A stretch of DNA of 64,000 nt from a bacterium. Its GTDB lineage: Bacteria; Planctomycetota; Planctomycetia; Planctomycetales; Planctomycetaceae. The position numbers were made by a program, and so were the translations under genes. Shown one piece after another: positions 50,490 through 59,063 of this stretch. Position 1 is the stretch's first letter. Every line of letters starts with the position of its first letter. The DNA is taken from positions 144,371 to 208,370 of the forward strand of contig WGME01000002.1 in the NCBI GenBank assembly GCA_016125225.1. Direction: 5' to 3'. The notes under the pieces are model-generated. The model saw only the letters and a list, made by a program, of their open reading frames with translations. It was not told where the DNA came from and did no database searches.

Positions 50490-51494
50490 TCAGCCCAACT
50501 TGTAGATGACACCCAATGCACCGAAGATGATGACCATGACCAGTGTCGCATCGGGTTCAATGAGCCACCGGCGGCGTTCGACCTGATACAACTGGCCGAG
50601 CACCACGATCAGCGTCGCAATGATCGCCGCGACTCCACTCACAGCATGGCCCGGTGAGACCGCCGAGAGAATAGGCCCGGCATGCACCGCATCGAGTGGC
50701 ACGAACAGAATCATGTTGAAGGCATTGCTGCCGAAGACATTGCCGATGGCCAGATCATGAGCCCCCATCCGCAAGGCCGCGAGTGAAGCCACGAGTTCTG
50801 GTAATGACGTGCTGAAAGCGACCAGCGTGGTTCCCACGAAGGTCTTTCCCAACCCGGACAGTTCCGCGATCTTGCCCGCCGAGTCCGAAAGAAACGGACC
50901 CGCAAAGACGATGACGAGCGCCGCTGTGAGAAACCCGGCGATCGAGGTCCACAACGGCCCGTGTTGCGGTGGCTCTTCAATCAGCGATTGAGCCGCCACT
51001 TTTTCGCTGGAGACCTGCTGATCGAAATAGATCAGCCGTACACCGAAGAGATACAGCAGCAAGACGGCCCAGAGTCCGTAGGAAATGTTGAGGAATTCGC
51101 CGTGAGCACTGACGGGTTGCGCGAGCAGGCACAGCACGACCATCGCGGTGAGAACCGCACTGACATTGCCCGAGAGTGCATGCCCCGCCGCTTGCCGCGA
51201 CAGCATTTTGCCCCGCGAGTTCGATGACAAATCGAGGATTGCCAGAATCAGAAGGTTGAATAGGCTGCTGCCCATGAGGTCGCCCATCGCGAGATCCGCC
51301 ATGCCCGCACGGACGGCCGAAATGTCAACGGTCAATTCCGGCAGCGAAGTCGCACCAGCGAGCAGAATGCTACCAATCAGCAAGCGGCCAAAGCCTGTTT
51401 TCTCAGCGATTTCGTCGGCAAAGCGGGAGAGATACGTCCCCGCGAATATGATCACGACCGCAGAGACCGCAAACTGACCAAATGCCGAAAACAT
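50490..51494 (-). CDS. Sodium/calcium exchanger family protein
   Basis: A 334-residue antiporter of the CaCA superfamily, similar to YrbG, with about ten membrane helices. The two alpha repeats are clear: LAGATSLPELTVDISAVRAG with DLAMGDLMGSSLFNLLIL (about 47-86), and AFSTSLPELVASLAALRMGAH with DLAIGNVFGSNAFNMILFV (about 220-260). The conserved Glu of each SLPEL motif binds the cation. The hydrophilic loop between the halves is short. It probably exchanges calcium for sodium or protons across the inner membrane. I chose the ATG at 51494 with GAGG upstream; a GTG lies six bases further. Single gene, with a terminator-like stem upstream that belongs to the preceding minus-strand gene. Confidence 0.92.
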   Translation of the reverse strand: MFSAFGQFAVSAVVIIFAGTYLSRFADEIAEKTGFGRLLIGSILLAGATSLPELTVDISAVRAGMADLAMGDLMGSSLFNLLILAILDLSSNSRGKMLSRQAAGHALSGNVSAVLTAMVVLCLLAQPVSAHGEFLNISYGLWAVLLLYLFGVRLIYFDQQVSSEKVAAQSLIEEPPQHGPLWTSIAGFLTAALVIVFAGPFLSDSAGKIAELSGLGKTFVGTTLVAFSTSLPELVASLAALRMGAHDLAIGNVFGSNAFNMILFVPLDAVHAGPILSAVSPGHAVSGVAAIIATLIVVLGQLYQVERRRWLIEPDATLVMVIIFGALGVIYKLG

Positions 51495-51560
51495 GCCCAC
51501 CTCAACGCATTGAAGAGCTTGCTCAGGAATTCCCCGAGGAGATCTTCAGAAGGAACGAAG

Positions 51561-51597
51561 AAACACCCCAACCAGATCACGGTGCATCTGGTTGGGG
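51561..51597 (-). terminator. Terminator of the double-esterase gene
   Basis: A 12-bp perfect stem CCCCAACCAGAT / ATCTGGTTGGGG (51566-51577 and 51586-51597). On the minus strand it is followed by GTGTTTCTTC, a weak T-rich tract. It lies between the stop of the esterase fusion gene at 51617 and the start of the exchanger gene at 51494. Confidence 0.8.
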
Positions 51598-51616
51598 TTG
51601 TGACAACCTCGGCAGC

Positions 51617-54205
51617 TCATTCCACCGTTAAAGGGCGGCGATAGAGTTTGGTGCCCTGCGCGATGTAGAGCCAATTCTGATCGGCCCCCGCAAGCATGCA
51701 CGTGGTCAACGGCTGCGTGCCGTCAACTTTGGGCAGAACTCCGCACGGCCGGCCGGTCGGATCGAAGACCTGCACACCCAGGGCACTGGTGACGTAGTAA
51801 CGGCCCTTCTTATCAATCGCCATGCCATCGCCCGAAGCCGAAGCGAGGTACGGCGGCGGTTCGTTGAACTTGAAATCGCCTTTGTAGTCGATCGGCAAAC
51901 GCATCGGCATGGTGGGCATCTTGGCATCAAGCGTGCCATCGGCATTCACGCGGAACGTCCAGGTGAACTGACCGCCGTAATCCGAGACGGCGAGCGTGCC
52001 CCCATCAGCAGACAGAGCGATCCCATTCGGTCGCGTGATGCCAGTATCGACGATCTTCACTTCGCCCGTCTGGCTGTGAATCCGCGTGACTTGCTGGGCT
52101 TTGGTTTCGGTGATGTAAATGAATCCGTCGGCAGAGACGGCGAGATCGTTCGGTGTCACGCCCTCGGCGACCACTTTGACGGCGCCCGATTGTGGGTCGA
52201 TCGAGATCACGCGATTCTTCGCTCCCTGACAACCATAGAGCAGGCCATCGGGGCCGAACTCCAAACCACTGACCGATTCCTTTACCACTTCGGTCTGCTT
52301 GCCATCCGTTGCACTCACGCGATAAACGGCCGGGGCTTTCATGTCGCTGTAGTAGAGATTGCCAGCGGCATCGGCACACAACGCATCGGCGAATCCCAGA
52401 TTTTCGGCGACCAGTTCCCACGACTGACCGGGAATCAGCAGGTTGAGCAGCGTCAGATCGCCGCCAAGGTCGCCACGGGTATCAATGGTCGGCTGAGGCG
52501 TTTCCTTCCGCCAGAGCCATTTCATCGCCTCGGGGAAGCGTTCGCTGCCGAAGTCGGCGTTGTGGGCATAGCCCTCGGCCCAGTCGAACCGCGTGTCATA
52601 GCCCATGTATTTGAGAGCCGATGACATGAGCTGATTCGACCAGGGCCAACTACCGAACGCATTGTCGACGTCGCCGCTGGTATCGGACATGTAGACCCGG
52701 ATCGGCTTCGGTTCCGTCTTCCGGACCAGCGAAGGATAGACATTACCGCCGCGGAGATTCGTGAAGCTGCCGACGTGCGAATAGACCTTGCGGAACTGAT
52801 CGGGCCGTTCCCAAGCGGCGGTGAAGGCACAAATGGCTCCGGAACTCGATCCGCCAATGGCCCGCCATTCTGGATCTTGGCTGATGGCGTACTTCTGTTC
52901 GACTACCGGCAGAATTTCTTCCAGCAACATGCGGACGTAGCGATCGCCCAGGCTGTCGTATTCATAACCACGATTTGACGATTTATTGCCCTGCCGTGGT
53001 TTCGATTTGTCGTGGCCGGGGTTAATGAAGACCGCGATGGTCGGTGGCATGTCTCCCTTGGCGATGAGGTTGTCAAAGACGACAGGGACGCGCCAGCGGC
53101 CTTTCACATTCCGCATCCCTTCGCCGTCCTGAAACACCATCAACGCGGCGGGTTGATCCGCTTTGTATTGAGCGGGCACATAGATCGACCAGTCGCGAAT
53201 GGTGCCCGGGAAGATGTTCGATTCCCACGGCGGCATCTGCGTGACAGTCCCCTGCGGCACACCGTCCTGCGGCACGGCGTCGGGATGGGGTTTCCATTCC
53301 GGCTTGGTTTCGACAATCGGCAGGTTCGACGATGCCGCGTTGTCATCCCACAACCAGCGCAGGGCGTTCGGCAGCTCCTCACCGCCCCACTTGCCACTGT
53401 GGCCCCCTTCGGTCATCACCAGCTGATACTTGTAACCCGCAAACTGTAATGCCTGGGCCAAGTCCTGATTCCCCAGCGGCCAGTTGCCATGGAGATTATT
53501 CAGGTCTTCTTTCCCTTCCTGCAGATAGACCTTGATGGGCTTGGGCTTATCTTTGGTTTTGCGAACCAGGCCGGGGTAGGCCCAACCGCCGCGGATGTTC
53601 GTGTAGCTGCCGATGTGGCTGAGCACCTTGCCGAACTGCTCCGGTTTTTCCCAGGCCACGGTGAAGGCACAAATACCTCCCGAGGAAATACCGCACACAG
53701 CCCGGTCAGCCGGATCGGTGGAGACATTCAGCCCTTTCAATGCCACCGGCAGAAATTCGTCGACCAGGAAGTTGGCGTATCGATCACCCAGCGAGTCATA
53801 TTCAAACGATCGATTGCTGCGGTCTTTGGCGCCCGACTTCGTTGCCGGGATATTGCCGGGATTCACGAAAACGGCAATGGTCACCGGCATGGCTTTCTGA
53901 TGGATCAAGTTGTCAAAGACGACGGGCACCCGGAAGGCGCCATCGGCCTTGGAGTAGCCCGAGCCATCCATGAAGACCATCAGATTCGCGGGTTCCTCAC
54001 CGGTGTATTGTGCCGGGACATAGACGCTGTACTCCCGCGTGGTACCGGGGAAGACCTGACTTTGATCATAGACCCCGGAGGTCACTTTGCCTTGTGGAAC
54101 CCCCGTCTGCACGACGCGGTCGGGCTCCTCCACAGCCGACACGATCACCGGTGTTATCGTTAGAAAACAAAGTGTCCAGCTCAAGAGACCGACCCACGTC
54201 TTCAT
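51617..54205 (-). CDS. Exported tandem esterase - SMP-30-like propeller fusion
   Basis: An 862-residue protein. The ATG at 54205 begins a signal peptide (about 1-25). Two homologous alpha/beta-hydrolase esterase domains of the Fes/feruloyl-esterase-like type follow: the first (about 40-285) has VYVPAQYTGEEPANLMVFMDG and the nucleophile in CGISSGGICAF; the second (about 315-560) has IYVPAQYKADQPAALMVFQDG and GGSSSGAICAF. Both share FEYDSLGDRYxxx-type helices. The last third (about 590-862) is a six-bladed SMP-30/gluconolactonase propeller with SYSATDGK-type blades, for example NDLAVSADGFIYITET. It presumably hydrolyses plant-type or sulfated polymer esters outside the cytoplasm. Single gene ended by a stem-loop. 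Confidence 0.88.
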   Translation of the reverse strand: MKTWVGLLSWTLCFLTITPVIVSAVEEPDRVVQTGVPQGKVTSGVYDQSQVFPGTTREYSVYVPAQYTGEEPANLMVFMDGSGYSKADGAFRVPVVFDNLIHQKAMPVTIAVFVNPGNIPATKSGAKDRSNRSFEYDSLGDRYANFLVDEFLPVALKGLNVSTDPADRAVCGISSGGICAFTVAWEKPEQFGKVLSHIGSYTNIRGGWAYPGLVRKTKDKPKPIKVYLQEGKEDLNNLHGNWPLGNQDLAQALQFAGYKYQLVMTEGGHSGKWGGEELPNALRWLWDDNAASSNLPIVETKPEWKPHPDAVPQDGVPQGTVTQMPPWESNIFPGTIRDWSIYVPAQYKADQPAALMVFQDGEGMRNVKGRWRVPVVFDNLIAKGDMPPTIAVFINPGHDKSKPRQGNKSSNRGYEYDSLGDRYVRMLLEEILPVVEQKYAISQDPEWRAIGGSSSGAICAFTAAWERPDQFRKVYSHVGSFTNLRGGNVYPSLVRKTEPKPIRVYMSDTSGDVDNAFGSWPWSNQLMSSALKYMGYDTRFDWAEGYAHNADFGSERFPEAMKWLWRKETPQPTIDTRGDLGGDLTLLNLLIPGQSWELVAENLGFADALCADAAGNLYYSDMKAPAVYRVSATDGKQTEVVKESVSGLEFGPDGLLYGCQGAKNRVISIDPQSGAVKVVAEGVTPNDLAVSADGFIYITETKAQQVTRIHSQTGEVKIVDTGITRPNGIALSADGGTLAVSDYGGQFTWTFRVNADGTLDAKMPTMPMRLPIDYKGDFKFNEPPPYLASASGDGMAIDKKGRYYVTSALGVQVFDPTGRPCGVLPKVDGTQPLTTCMLAGADQNWLYIAQGTKLYRRPLTVE

Positions 54206-54672
54206 AGCATGTCCATCCAGCAGAGCCATCGGTTGAGGGGTATCGCCGTGACGGCCCCGCAGCCACTCTTCCGAACAGGGGCTGAGTCCACACGGCAAAG
54301 TCGATCATCCAACGGGGAAACGCTGAGGTCAAGCCGTTGCGTCCGGCTGAAAATCGAGAGTGTTAAGGAGAGAGTGATGCAGTAGCAAGTCAGCAACCGT
54401 AGTTGTACCCATGAACGCAAGGACAGAGATTGACTCAGAGAGGATGTGAAACCCTCATCGAATCGTTCGGGGTGCTGGTAGAGGCAGGAGAATCGCGAGG
54501 ACGGTTTTCCGAATCCCTCTAACAAATCTGTCAGAAATTGACGTGGCCTCATATGATGAGTATGTTAAAATCGATAAAAACATTTGAGTAATTTGCCAGT
54601 CTTTCAGTCGACGCTCGCGTGCACATTAGTGCACTTATTTCTTTTCTTGTTCTACTCCCAAGGACTTGCATC
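54206..54672. other. Divergent upstream region of the second DUF1559 gene
   Basis: About 465 bases with falling GC towards the right. It holds the probable promoter at 54538-54566 and a GTGCAC-atta-GTGCAC repeat at 54619-54634 in the leader of the DUF1559 transcript, followed by a T/C-rich tract. No gene is seen. Confidence 0.6.
54538..54566 (+). promoter_or_regulatory. Likely sigma-70 type promoter of the second DUF1559 gene
   Basis: TTGACG at 54538 and TATGTT at 54561 are spaced by 17 bases. They lie in the A/T-rich stretch about 107 bases before the ATG at 54673. Activity is not proven. Confidence 0.6.
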
Positions 54673-55653
54673 ATGACGTCTCGCCGTTTGCGTGGTTTCA
54701 CGCTCATCGAACTGTTGGTGGTGATCGCGATCATCGCCATTCTCATCGCATTGCTGTTGCCTGCGGTGCAACAGGCTCGAGAAGCCGCCCGCCGCACTCA
54801 GTGCCGCAACAACCTGAAGCAATTGGGAATTGCGCTGCACAACTACCACGACAACTTCCTGGTCTTTCCGCAGGCGCATGGTTCCATCGTTGGTGCGAAT
54901 TCCTGGGAAGGCCGCGGCATCTGGGTTGCCATTCTGCCCTACATCGATCAGGCCCCGATGTTCAATCAGTACAACTTCGATGTGACCTACCGCTCACAAG
55001 CGGCCACCATTGTGAACTCGAAGTTGGCTGCCTACGTCTGTCCGTCCGATGTCGCATGGAATGGCAACGAAGGCGGCTGTAATTATGCTGGTAGTGGCGG
55101 CTCGACTGTAAATATCTGGAGCAACTCTTCGAATGGTATTTTTCAGCGCTTCTCCAAGACCGGTATTCGCGATGTCCTCGACGGAACTTCGCAGGTGATT
55201 ATGGTGGGTGAGCAACTCCACGGTGATAACGTGCAGGGTACTGCCGGAGATGCAGACCATACCCGTGCTCCCACGGCTCCTACCTTCGCCAACGCCGACT
55301 TCCCGACTCAGGCTGAGTTGCTGAATGCAGCGACAGGTTCATGTACGATTACCCCGACCGCTGAAGCGTCGCTGAGCCAATGTGGCCGCGACTGGTCTGC
55401 TCCCTACTACGGACAGAGCCTCTTCAACACCGCCGCTCCTCCCAACTGGAAGCAGCGCAGCTGTGCATTCGGTGGGGGCTTCGGCTTGTGTGCCGACCGC
55501 AGCGGCATCGCTGTTTCACGCAGCCGCCATACCGGTGGTGTGCATGTGACGATGGCTGATGGTGCTGTGAAATTCATCAGCGAAAACGTCGATCTGCTGG
55601 TCTGGCAGCGCGCCGGTGCCCGCAACGATAACAACCCGATCAGCCTCGACTAG
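54673..55653 (+). CDS. DUF1559 pseudopilin-like protein
   Basis: A 326-residue protein from the ATG at 54673, which has AAGGA nine bases upstream; in-frame residues before it are not leader-like. Short leader MTSRRLR then the pilin-like [19 protein letters not shown] and [20 protein letters not shown] (residues about 8-60), with the NYHDN motif. The C-terminus has the RHTGGVHVTMADGAVKFISE block. It shares a near-identical N-terminal 65 residues with the protein encoded at 9157 but a quite different middle, with several Cys absent from the other. It is followed by a small lipoprotein gene. Role unclear, as for the family. Confidence 0.93.
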   Translation: MTSRRLRGFTLIELLVVIAIIAILIALLLPAVQQAREAARRTQCRNNLKQLGIALHNYHDNFLVFPQAHGSIVGANSWEGRGIWVAILPYIDQAPMFNQYNFDVTYRSQAATIVNSKLAAYVCPSDVAWNGNEGGCNYAGSGGSTVNIWSNSSNGIFQRFSKTGIRDVLDGTSQVIMVGEQLHGDNVQGTAGDADHTRAPTAPTFANADFPTQAELLNAATGSCTITPTAEASLSQCGRDWSAPYYGQSLFNTAAPPNWKQRSCAFGGGFGLCADRSGIAVSRSRHTGGVHVTMADGAVKFISENVDLLVWQRAGARNDNNPISLD

Positions 55654-55685
55654 TCGGCAATTGTGGTCTCGATCGAAAGTCATTT

Positions 55686-55724
55686 GAGGCACGGTGAGTT
55701 GCAACTGACCGTGCCTCGATGTTT
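55686..55724 (+). terminator. Terminator of the second DUF1559 gene
   Basis: A 10-bp stem GAGGCACGGT / ACCGTGCCTC (55686-55695 and 55708-55717) with a 12-base loop, then GATGTTTTA. It separates the DUF1559 gene from the lipoprotein gene that follows. Confidence 0.85.
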
Positions 55725-55788
55725 TATATCTGTGTAGATTTTCACGATTGAATCCCCCTCTGATTGGCTTTCCAGGAGATTGATTTCC

Positions 55789-56133
55789 ATGTTGTCCTTC
55801 CACCGTTTTGTAGCCTGTGCTCTGCTCTGCACCCTATCCGGACTTGTGCTGACGAACCTCTCGGGTTGCGGCCCCAAGGAGCAAACGGTCACGAATGAAC
55901 CCTCCGTCGTCCCCACCCCGGTGGAAAATTTACGAGCGTCGCTGACCGAGTTGGCTGAATCCGGCCAAAAGAACAGTGGCACCGAAATGATGAAGGATGA
56001 CATCGAAAAGCTGCGCGACATTCCCGGCGGCGATCCGGACACGCTCAAGAAAGACCTGGACGATCTGCTGGCAACACCGGACGGCAATGGCGTCAAAACC
56101 AAAGCCAAGGCCATGCTGGGCAAGCTGCCGTAA
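55789..56133 (+). CDS. Small lipoprotein next to DUF1559 gene
   Basis: A 114-residue protein. The ATG at 55789 has AGGAG 12 bases upstream; a TTG start at 55780 would be too close to that site. The signal ends in the lipobox NLSGC (about Cys27). The mature protein is short, charged and helical: NLRASLTELAESGQKNSGTE, then MMKDDIEKLRDIPGGDPDTL and DDLLATPDG. I recall small lipoproteins of this kind directly after DUF1559 genes in other planctomycetes. It is separated from the DUF1559 gene by a stem-loop, so it may have reduced or independent transcription. Function unknown. Confidence 0.75.
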   Translation: MLSFHRFVACALLCTLSGLVLTNLSGCGPKEQTVTNEPSVVPTPVENLRASLTELAESGQKNSGTEMMKDDIEKLRDIPGGDPDTLKKDLDDLLATPDGNGVKTKAKAMLGKLP

Positions 56134-56171
56134 TTAGGCTGATCGTTGTCCACAAGTTCCTGTCGCTTTTG

Positions 56172-56203
56172 CCCATGCTGTCCCTCAGCATGGGTTTCTT
56201 TTT
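56172..56203 (+). terminator. Rho-independent terminator of the small lipoprotein gene
   Basis: A 9-bp stem CCCATGCTG / CAGCATGGG with a 5-base loop, followed by TTTCTTTTT. It stands 38 bases after the lipoprotein stop. Confidence 0.92.
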
Positions 56204-56372
56204 GATAGCTCAGATTGCGGAGCAGACCATACGGTAGAGTTACCTCCTTTGCCCACGCATCGCCTCGGTTGACATTCGTCTCACAGAGTCCTAGTTTCAA
56301 GGACAAATCAGCGGCGGTTGTGCCGCTTCACCTCCAGAGACTGCACCTTCGTTTCTAACAAGGACCCTGTCG

Positions 56373-57368
56373 ATGCCGCGCAAAGTGACCCTCTTCACCG
56401 GTCAGTGGGCCGACCTGAAGCTTGAGGATCTGTGCAAGAAGGCCAAGGAATTCGGCTACGACGGTTTGGAACTCGCCTGCTGGGGCGACCACTTCGAAGT
56501 CGATAAGGCTCTTTCCGACGATACCTACTGTGCCCGCAAACGCGAACTCCTCGAAAAGTACGACCTGCAGGTCTTCGCGATCTCGAATCACCTCGTCGGT
56601 CAAGCCGTGCTGGACACCATCGACGCCCGGCACAAGTCGATTCTGCCCCCCTATGTCTGGGGCGATGGCACCCCCGAGAAGGTCAACGAACGGGCCATCG
56701 AAGAGATGAAGAACACCGCCCGGGCGGCGAAAAAGCTTGGCGTGGGTGTGGTCAATGGTTTCACCGGTTCGAGCATCTGGCCGTTCATTTACGACTTCCC
56801 GCCGACTCCGAAATCGATGATCGATGCCGGCTTCCAGTTGCTCGCCGATCGCTGGAACCCCATTCTCGATGTCTTCCAGGAATGTGGCGTGAAGTTCGCA
56901 TTGGAAGTCCATCCGACCGAAATCGCGTTCGATATTTACTCCGCGGAACGGGCCCTCGCCGCCCTCGACAACCGTGAAGAATTCGGCTTCAACTTCGATC
57001 CCAGCCATCTCATCTGGCAGGGCGTTGATCCGGTCGAGTTCATCCGGGCCTTCCCGAACCGTATCTATCACGTGCACATGAAGGACGCCAAGGTCACGCT
57101 CAATGGCAAGACCGGCATCCTCACCAGCCACCTGTCGTTCGGCGATGCCCGCCGCGGGTGGGACTTCCGCAGCGTCGGCCGTGGCGGCGTGCAGTTCGAG
57201 GAAATCATCCGGGCTCTCAACACCTGCAAGTATCAGGGCCCGTTGTCGATCGAGTGGGAAGACAGCGGCATGAACCGCGAGCACGGTGCCCGCGAATCGT
57301 GCCAGTACGTCAAGAACATCGACTTCGCCCCATCCGACCGCGCCTTCGACGCCGCGTTCGCTGACTGA
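56373..57368 (+). CDS. Sugar phosphate isomerase/epimerase
   Basis: A 331-residue xylose-isomerase-like TIM barrel. The ATG at 56373 has AAGGA upstream. Strand ends with likely metal ligands: [15 protein letters not shown] (Glu), [26 protein letters not shown] (Glu and His), [14 protein letters not shown] (Asp, His), VHMKDAKV (His, Asp) and [11 protein letters not shown] (Glu). These define an active divalent-metal enzyme. Such proteins act in inositol or keto-sugar metabolism in the cytoplasm, and planctomycetes have many. It is a single-gene unit ended by a terminator of the GCCCAGGGA family. It differs clearly from the isomerase at the start of the window. Confidence 0.92.
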   Translation: MPRKVTLFTGQWADLKLEDLCKKAKEFGYDGLELACWGDHFEVDKALSDDTYCARKRELLEKYDLQVFAISNHLVGQAVLDTIDARHKSILPPYVWGDGTPEKVNERAIEEMKNTARAAKKLGVGVVNGFTGSSIWPFIYDFPPTPKSMIDAGFQLLADRWNPILDVFQECGVKFALEVHPTEIAFDIYSAERALAALDNREEFGFNFDPSHLIWQGVDPVEFIRAFPNRIYHVHMKDAKVTLNGKTGILTSHLSFGDARRGWDFRSVGRGGVQFEEIIRALNTCKYQGPLSIEWEDSGMNREHGARESCQYVKNIDFAPSDRAFDAAFAD

Positions 57369-57373
57369 TGCTT

Positions 57374-57799
57374 TCAGCCATCAGATGCGTGATCATTGAA
57401 GCCCAGGGAAGGCATTCCCTGGGCTTCTTCGTTTTCTTCTTGATAATCAATCACCGGGCATAAATTCCCGCTCACCTCTTGCCGCTGCATGATCACGAAA
57501 TCAGTTCCGCGAACACTCCACCGATCGAGGTAACCACAGTAGCTCAAGCTTTCAAAATGTCTTTCAATATACTTGTCGAGGCTGATCACAGGTCGATAGA
57601 CCCATTCCACAGTTTCAACTCTGAGATAATCCCGTTCCACCAGCCAAACCGCAGGTCCACCCGACGCCACATAGCACAGCAGCAACCCAGGCAAACCGAA
57701 TAGGACCACGAGCTTCCACCGCGACCATGTCCATGGTGCGAACCAGCGGACATTCATGGGCAGAGTTTCGGGTGATTGCGGATCAGGCATGTCCGGCAC
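57374..57799 (-). CDS. Small membrane protein, paralogue of the adjacent gene
   Basis: A 141-residue protein with one membrane helix (about 30-50) after the motif VRWFAPWTWSRWK, which also occurs as VRWFAPWTWSRKQ in the protein encoded just upstream at 57866. The two share SGGPA and a YRP-containing stretch, so they are diverged tandem duplicates. Function unknown. The last 20 or so residues are encoded by the terminator stem of the facing isomerase gene, giving EAQGMPSLGF. The true end may have been extended into this stem, since the paralogue ends in a different sequence. It is the last gene of a leftward operon with the paralogue and hydrolase, 66 bases after the former. Confidence 0.65.
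   Translation of the reverse strand: MPDMPDPQSPETLPMNVRWFAPWTWSRWKLVVLFGLPGLLLCYVASGGPAVWLVERDYLRVETVEWVYRPVISLDKYIERHFESLSYCGYLDRWSVRGTDFVIMQRQEVSGNLCPVIDYQEENEEAQGMPSLGFNDHASDG
57398..57441 (+). terminator. Terminator of the sugar isomerase gene (GCCCAGGGA family)
   Basis: A 13-bp stem GAAGCCCAGGGAA / TTCCCTGGGCTTC with a 4-base loop, then TTCGTTTTCTTCTT. It is 30 bases after the isomerase stop and lies inside the 3' end of the facing gene at 57374. Confidence 0.9.
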
Positions 57800-57865
57800 T
57801 CCACTGGTGAGATGCTGAGGCCTGCTCTGTTGAAAGGAATACGTCTTTAGGCTGCTGCGATTCTT

Positions 57866-58255
57866 TCAATCAACCGGTATCGGAATCTGGCTCATGGGAG
57901 CCAGTGTCTTGGGTTGATCTCTTCGAATGATATCGTAATGGCAGAGCAAGACACGGGAATATCCAGTCCAACTCCAATACCCCAGGTATTCCCCATAGCT
58001 GTAATCCTGATACTGGGATGACATGAAGAACCGCCGATCCCATGTCAGCAATGGTCGATAGAGAATTTCAACCACATCGGGACTAACGCGATTCTGATCC
58101 ACCAGTTGCATGGCTGGTCCACCCGACAGCGCGTACAGAATGGGTAGCAGCGGCAACAGACACACGAGTAATAGCTGCTGCTTCCGCGACCATGTCCACG
58201 GGGCGAACCAACGGACATGCGGAGGAACAGCGGTGGTCGGTGTGAGTTCGCTCAT
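57866..58255 (-). CDS. Small membrane protein, first of a tandem pair
   Basis: A 129-residue protein: short cytoplasmic lead, the motif VRWFAPWTWSRKQ (about 14-26), one membrane helix (about 27-45), SGGPAMQLVD, then a soluble tail with YRPLLTWDRRFFMSSQYQDY. It is the paralogue of the protein encoded at 57374, and the two are about a third alike over the first 85 residues by eye. Function unknown. The ATG overlaps the stop of the alpha/beta hydrolase gene by four bases, so hydrolase and this protein are translationally coupled. The Trp/Tyr-rich tail probably lies on the outer face of the inner membrane. Confidence 0.7.
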   Translation of the reverse strand: MSELTPTTAVPPHVRWFAPWTWSRKQQLLLVCLLPLLPILYALSGGPAMQLVDQNRVSPDVVEILYRPLLTWDRRFFMSSQYQDYSYGEYLGYWSWTGYSRVLLCHYDIIRRDQPKTLAPMSQIPIPVD

Positions 58256-59049
58256 GCGGTTCTCTGCAACCAGTCTCGCACCGCCGCGTTGAATTCCTGC
58301 GGGGCTTCCATTGGGGTCATATGGCCGACACCGGGGATCAGGGCGAACTCGCTGTGGGGGATTTCAGCGGCGAAGGTTCGCATCTCATCCGGCGGTGAGA
58401 TCGCATCATACTCGCCACTGATGACCAACGTGGGAACGGTGATATCCTTCAGTGACGGCGTGGAATCGGGACGGACCGCCATACCCCGTTGAGCGGCGGC
58501 AATCGCCCGCGAGGAGTTCGCCAGCATCACATTCCGCACGGCATCGGTCACATAGGGCTGTTTTTCGTTGGTCTGCGGCCCGAACAGCCGCGGCATCATC
58601 GTGGCGATGAGAGGTGTCGGACCTTCCTTGAGAACTAGGTTCGCCATGCGTTCCCGGTTGGCGGCGGTTTCGGGCGTATCGGGCAGCGACTTCGTATCGG
58701 TCAGAATCAACCGGCCCAACCGCTGCGGGTACCGCCGGGCAAAGGCCATCGCGATGTAGCCTCCCATCGACAGGCCGCAGAGGGTCACCGGTTGCGAAAG
58801 ATCCATCGCAGCCAATAACGCAGCCACATCATCAGCGAACTGATCCATCGTGACCATATCATCCTGACTGGTGCTGCGGCCGAATCCCCGCAGGTCGGGA
58901 ATGATCACGCGGTGCGTATTCCGGAACTCACGGCGCTGGGCATCCCACATTTCATGACTGAGGGGAAAGCCATGCAGGAAAACGAGCGGATCGTGGTCAC
59001 CTTCGTCGATCACATGCAGACGCAGGCCAGGAATTTCGATGTAAGGCAT
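58252..59049 (-). CDS. Alpha/beta-fold hydrolase
   Basis: A 265-residue cytoplasmic alpha/beta hydrolase. It shows the oxyanion motif FLHGFP (about 24-29), VIIPDLRGFGRS, the nucleophile elbow LCGLSMGGYIAM (Ser near residue 94), an Asp in VISGEYDAISPP and the His in GVGHMTPMEAP. These complete the Ser-Asp-His triad. The group includes 3-oxoadipate enol-lactonases, haloperoxidase-like enzymes and carboxylesterases; the present sequence cannot be assigned to one. It is the first gene of a leftward operon followed by two small membrane paralogues. The promoter region contains a palindromic repeat at 59064. Confidence 0.9.
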   Translation of the reverse strand: MPYIEIPGLRLHVIDEGDHDPLVFLHGFPLSHEMWDAQRREFRNTHRVIIPDLRGFGRSTSQDDMVTMDQFADDVAALLAAMDLSQPVTLCGLSMGGYIAMAFARRYPQRLGRLILTDTKSLPDTPETAANRERMANLVLKEGPTPLIATMMPRLFGPQTNEKQPYVTDAVRNVMLANSSRAIAAAQRGMAVRPDSTPSLKDITVPTLVISGEYDAISPPDEMRTFAAEIPHSEFALIPGVGHMTPMEAPQEFNAAVRDWLQRTA

Positions 59050-59063
59050 GGTAAATCATTCCA

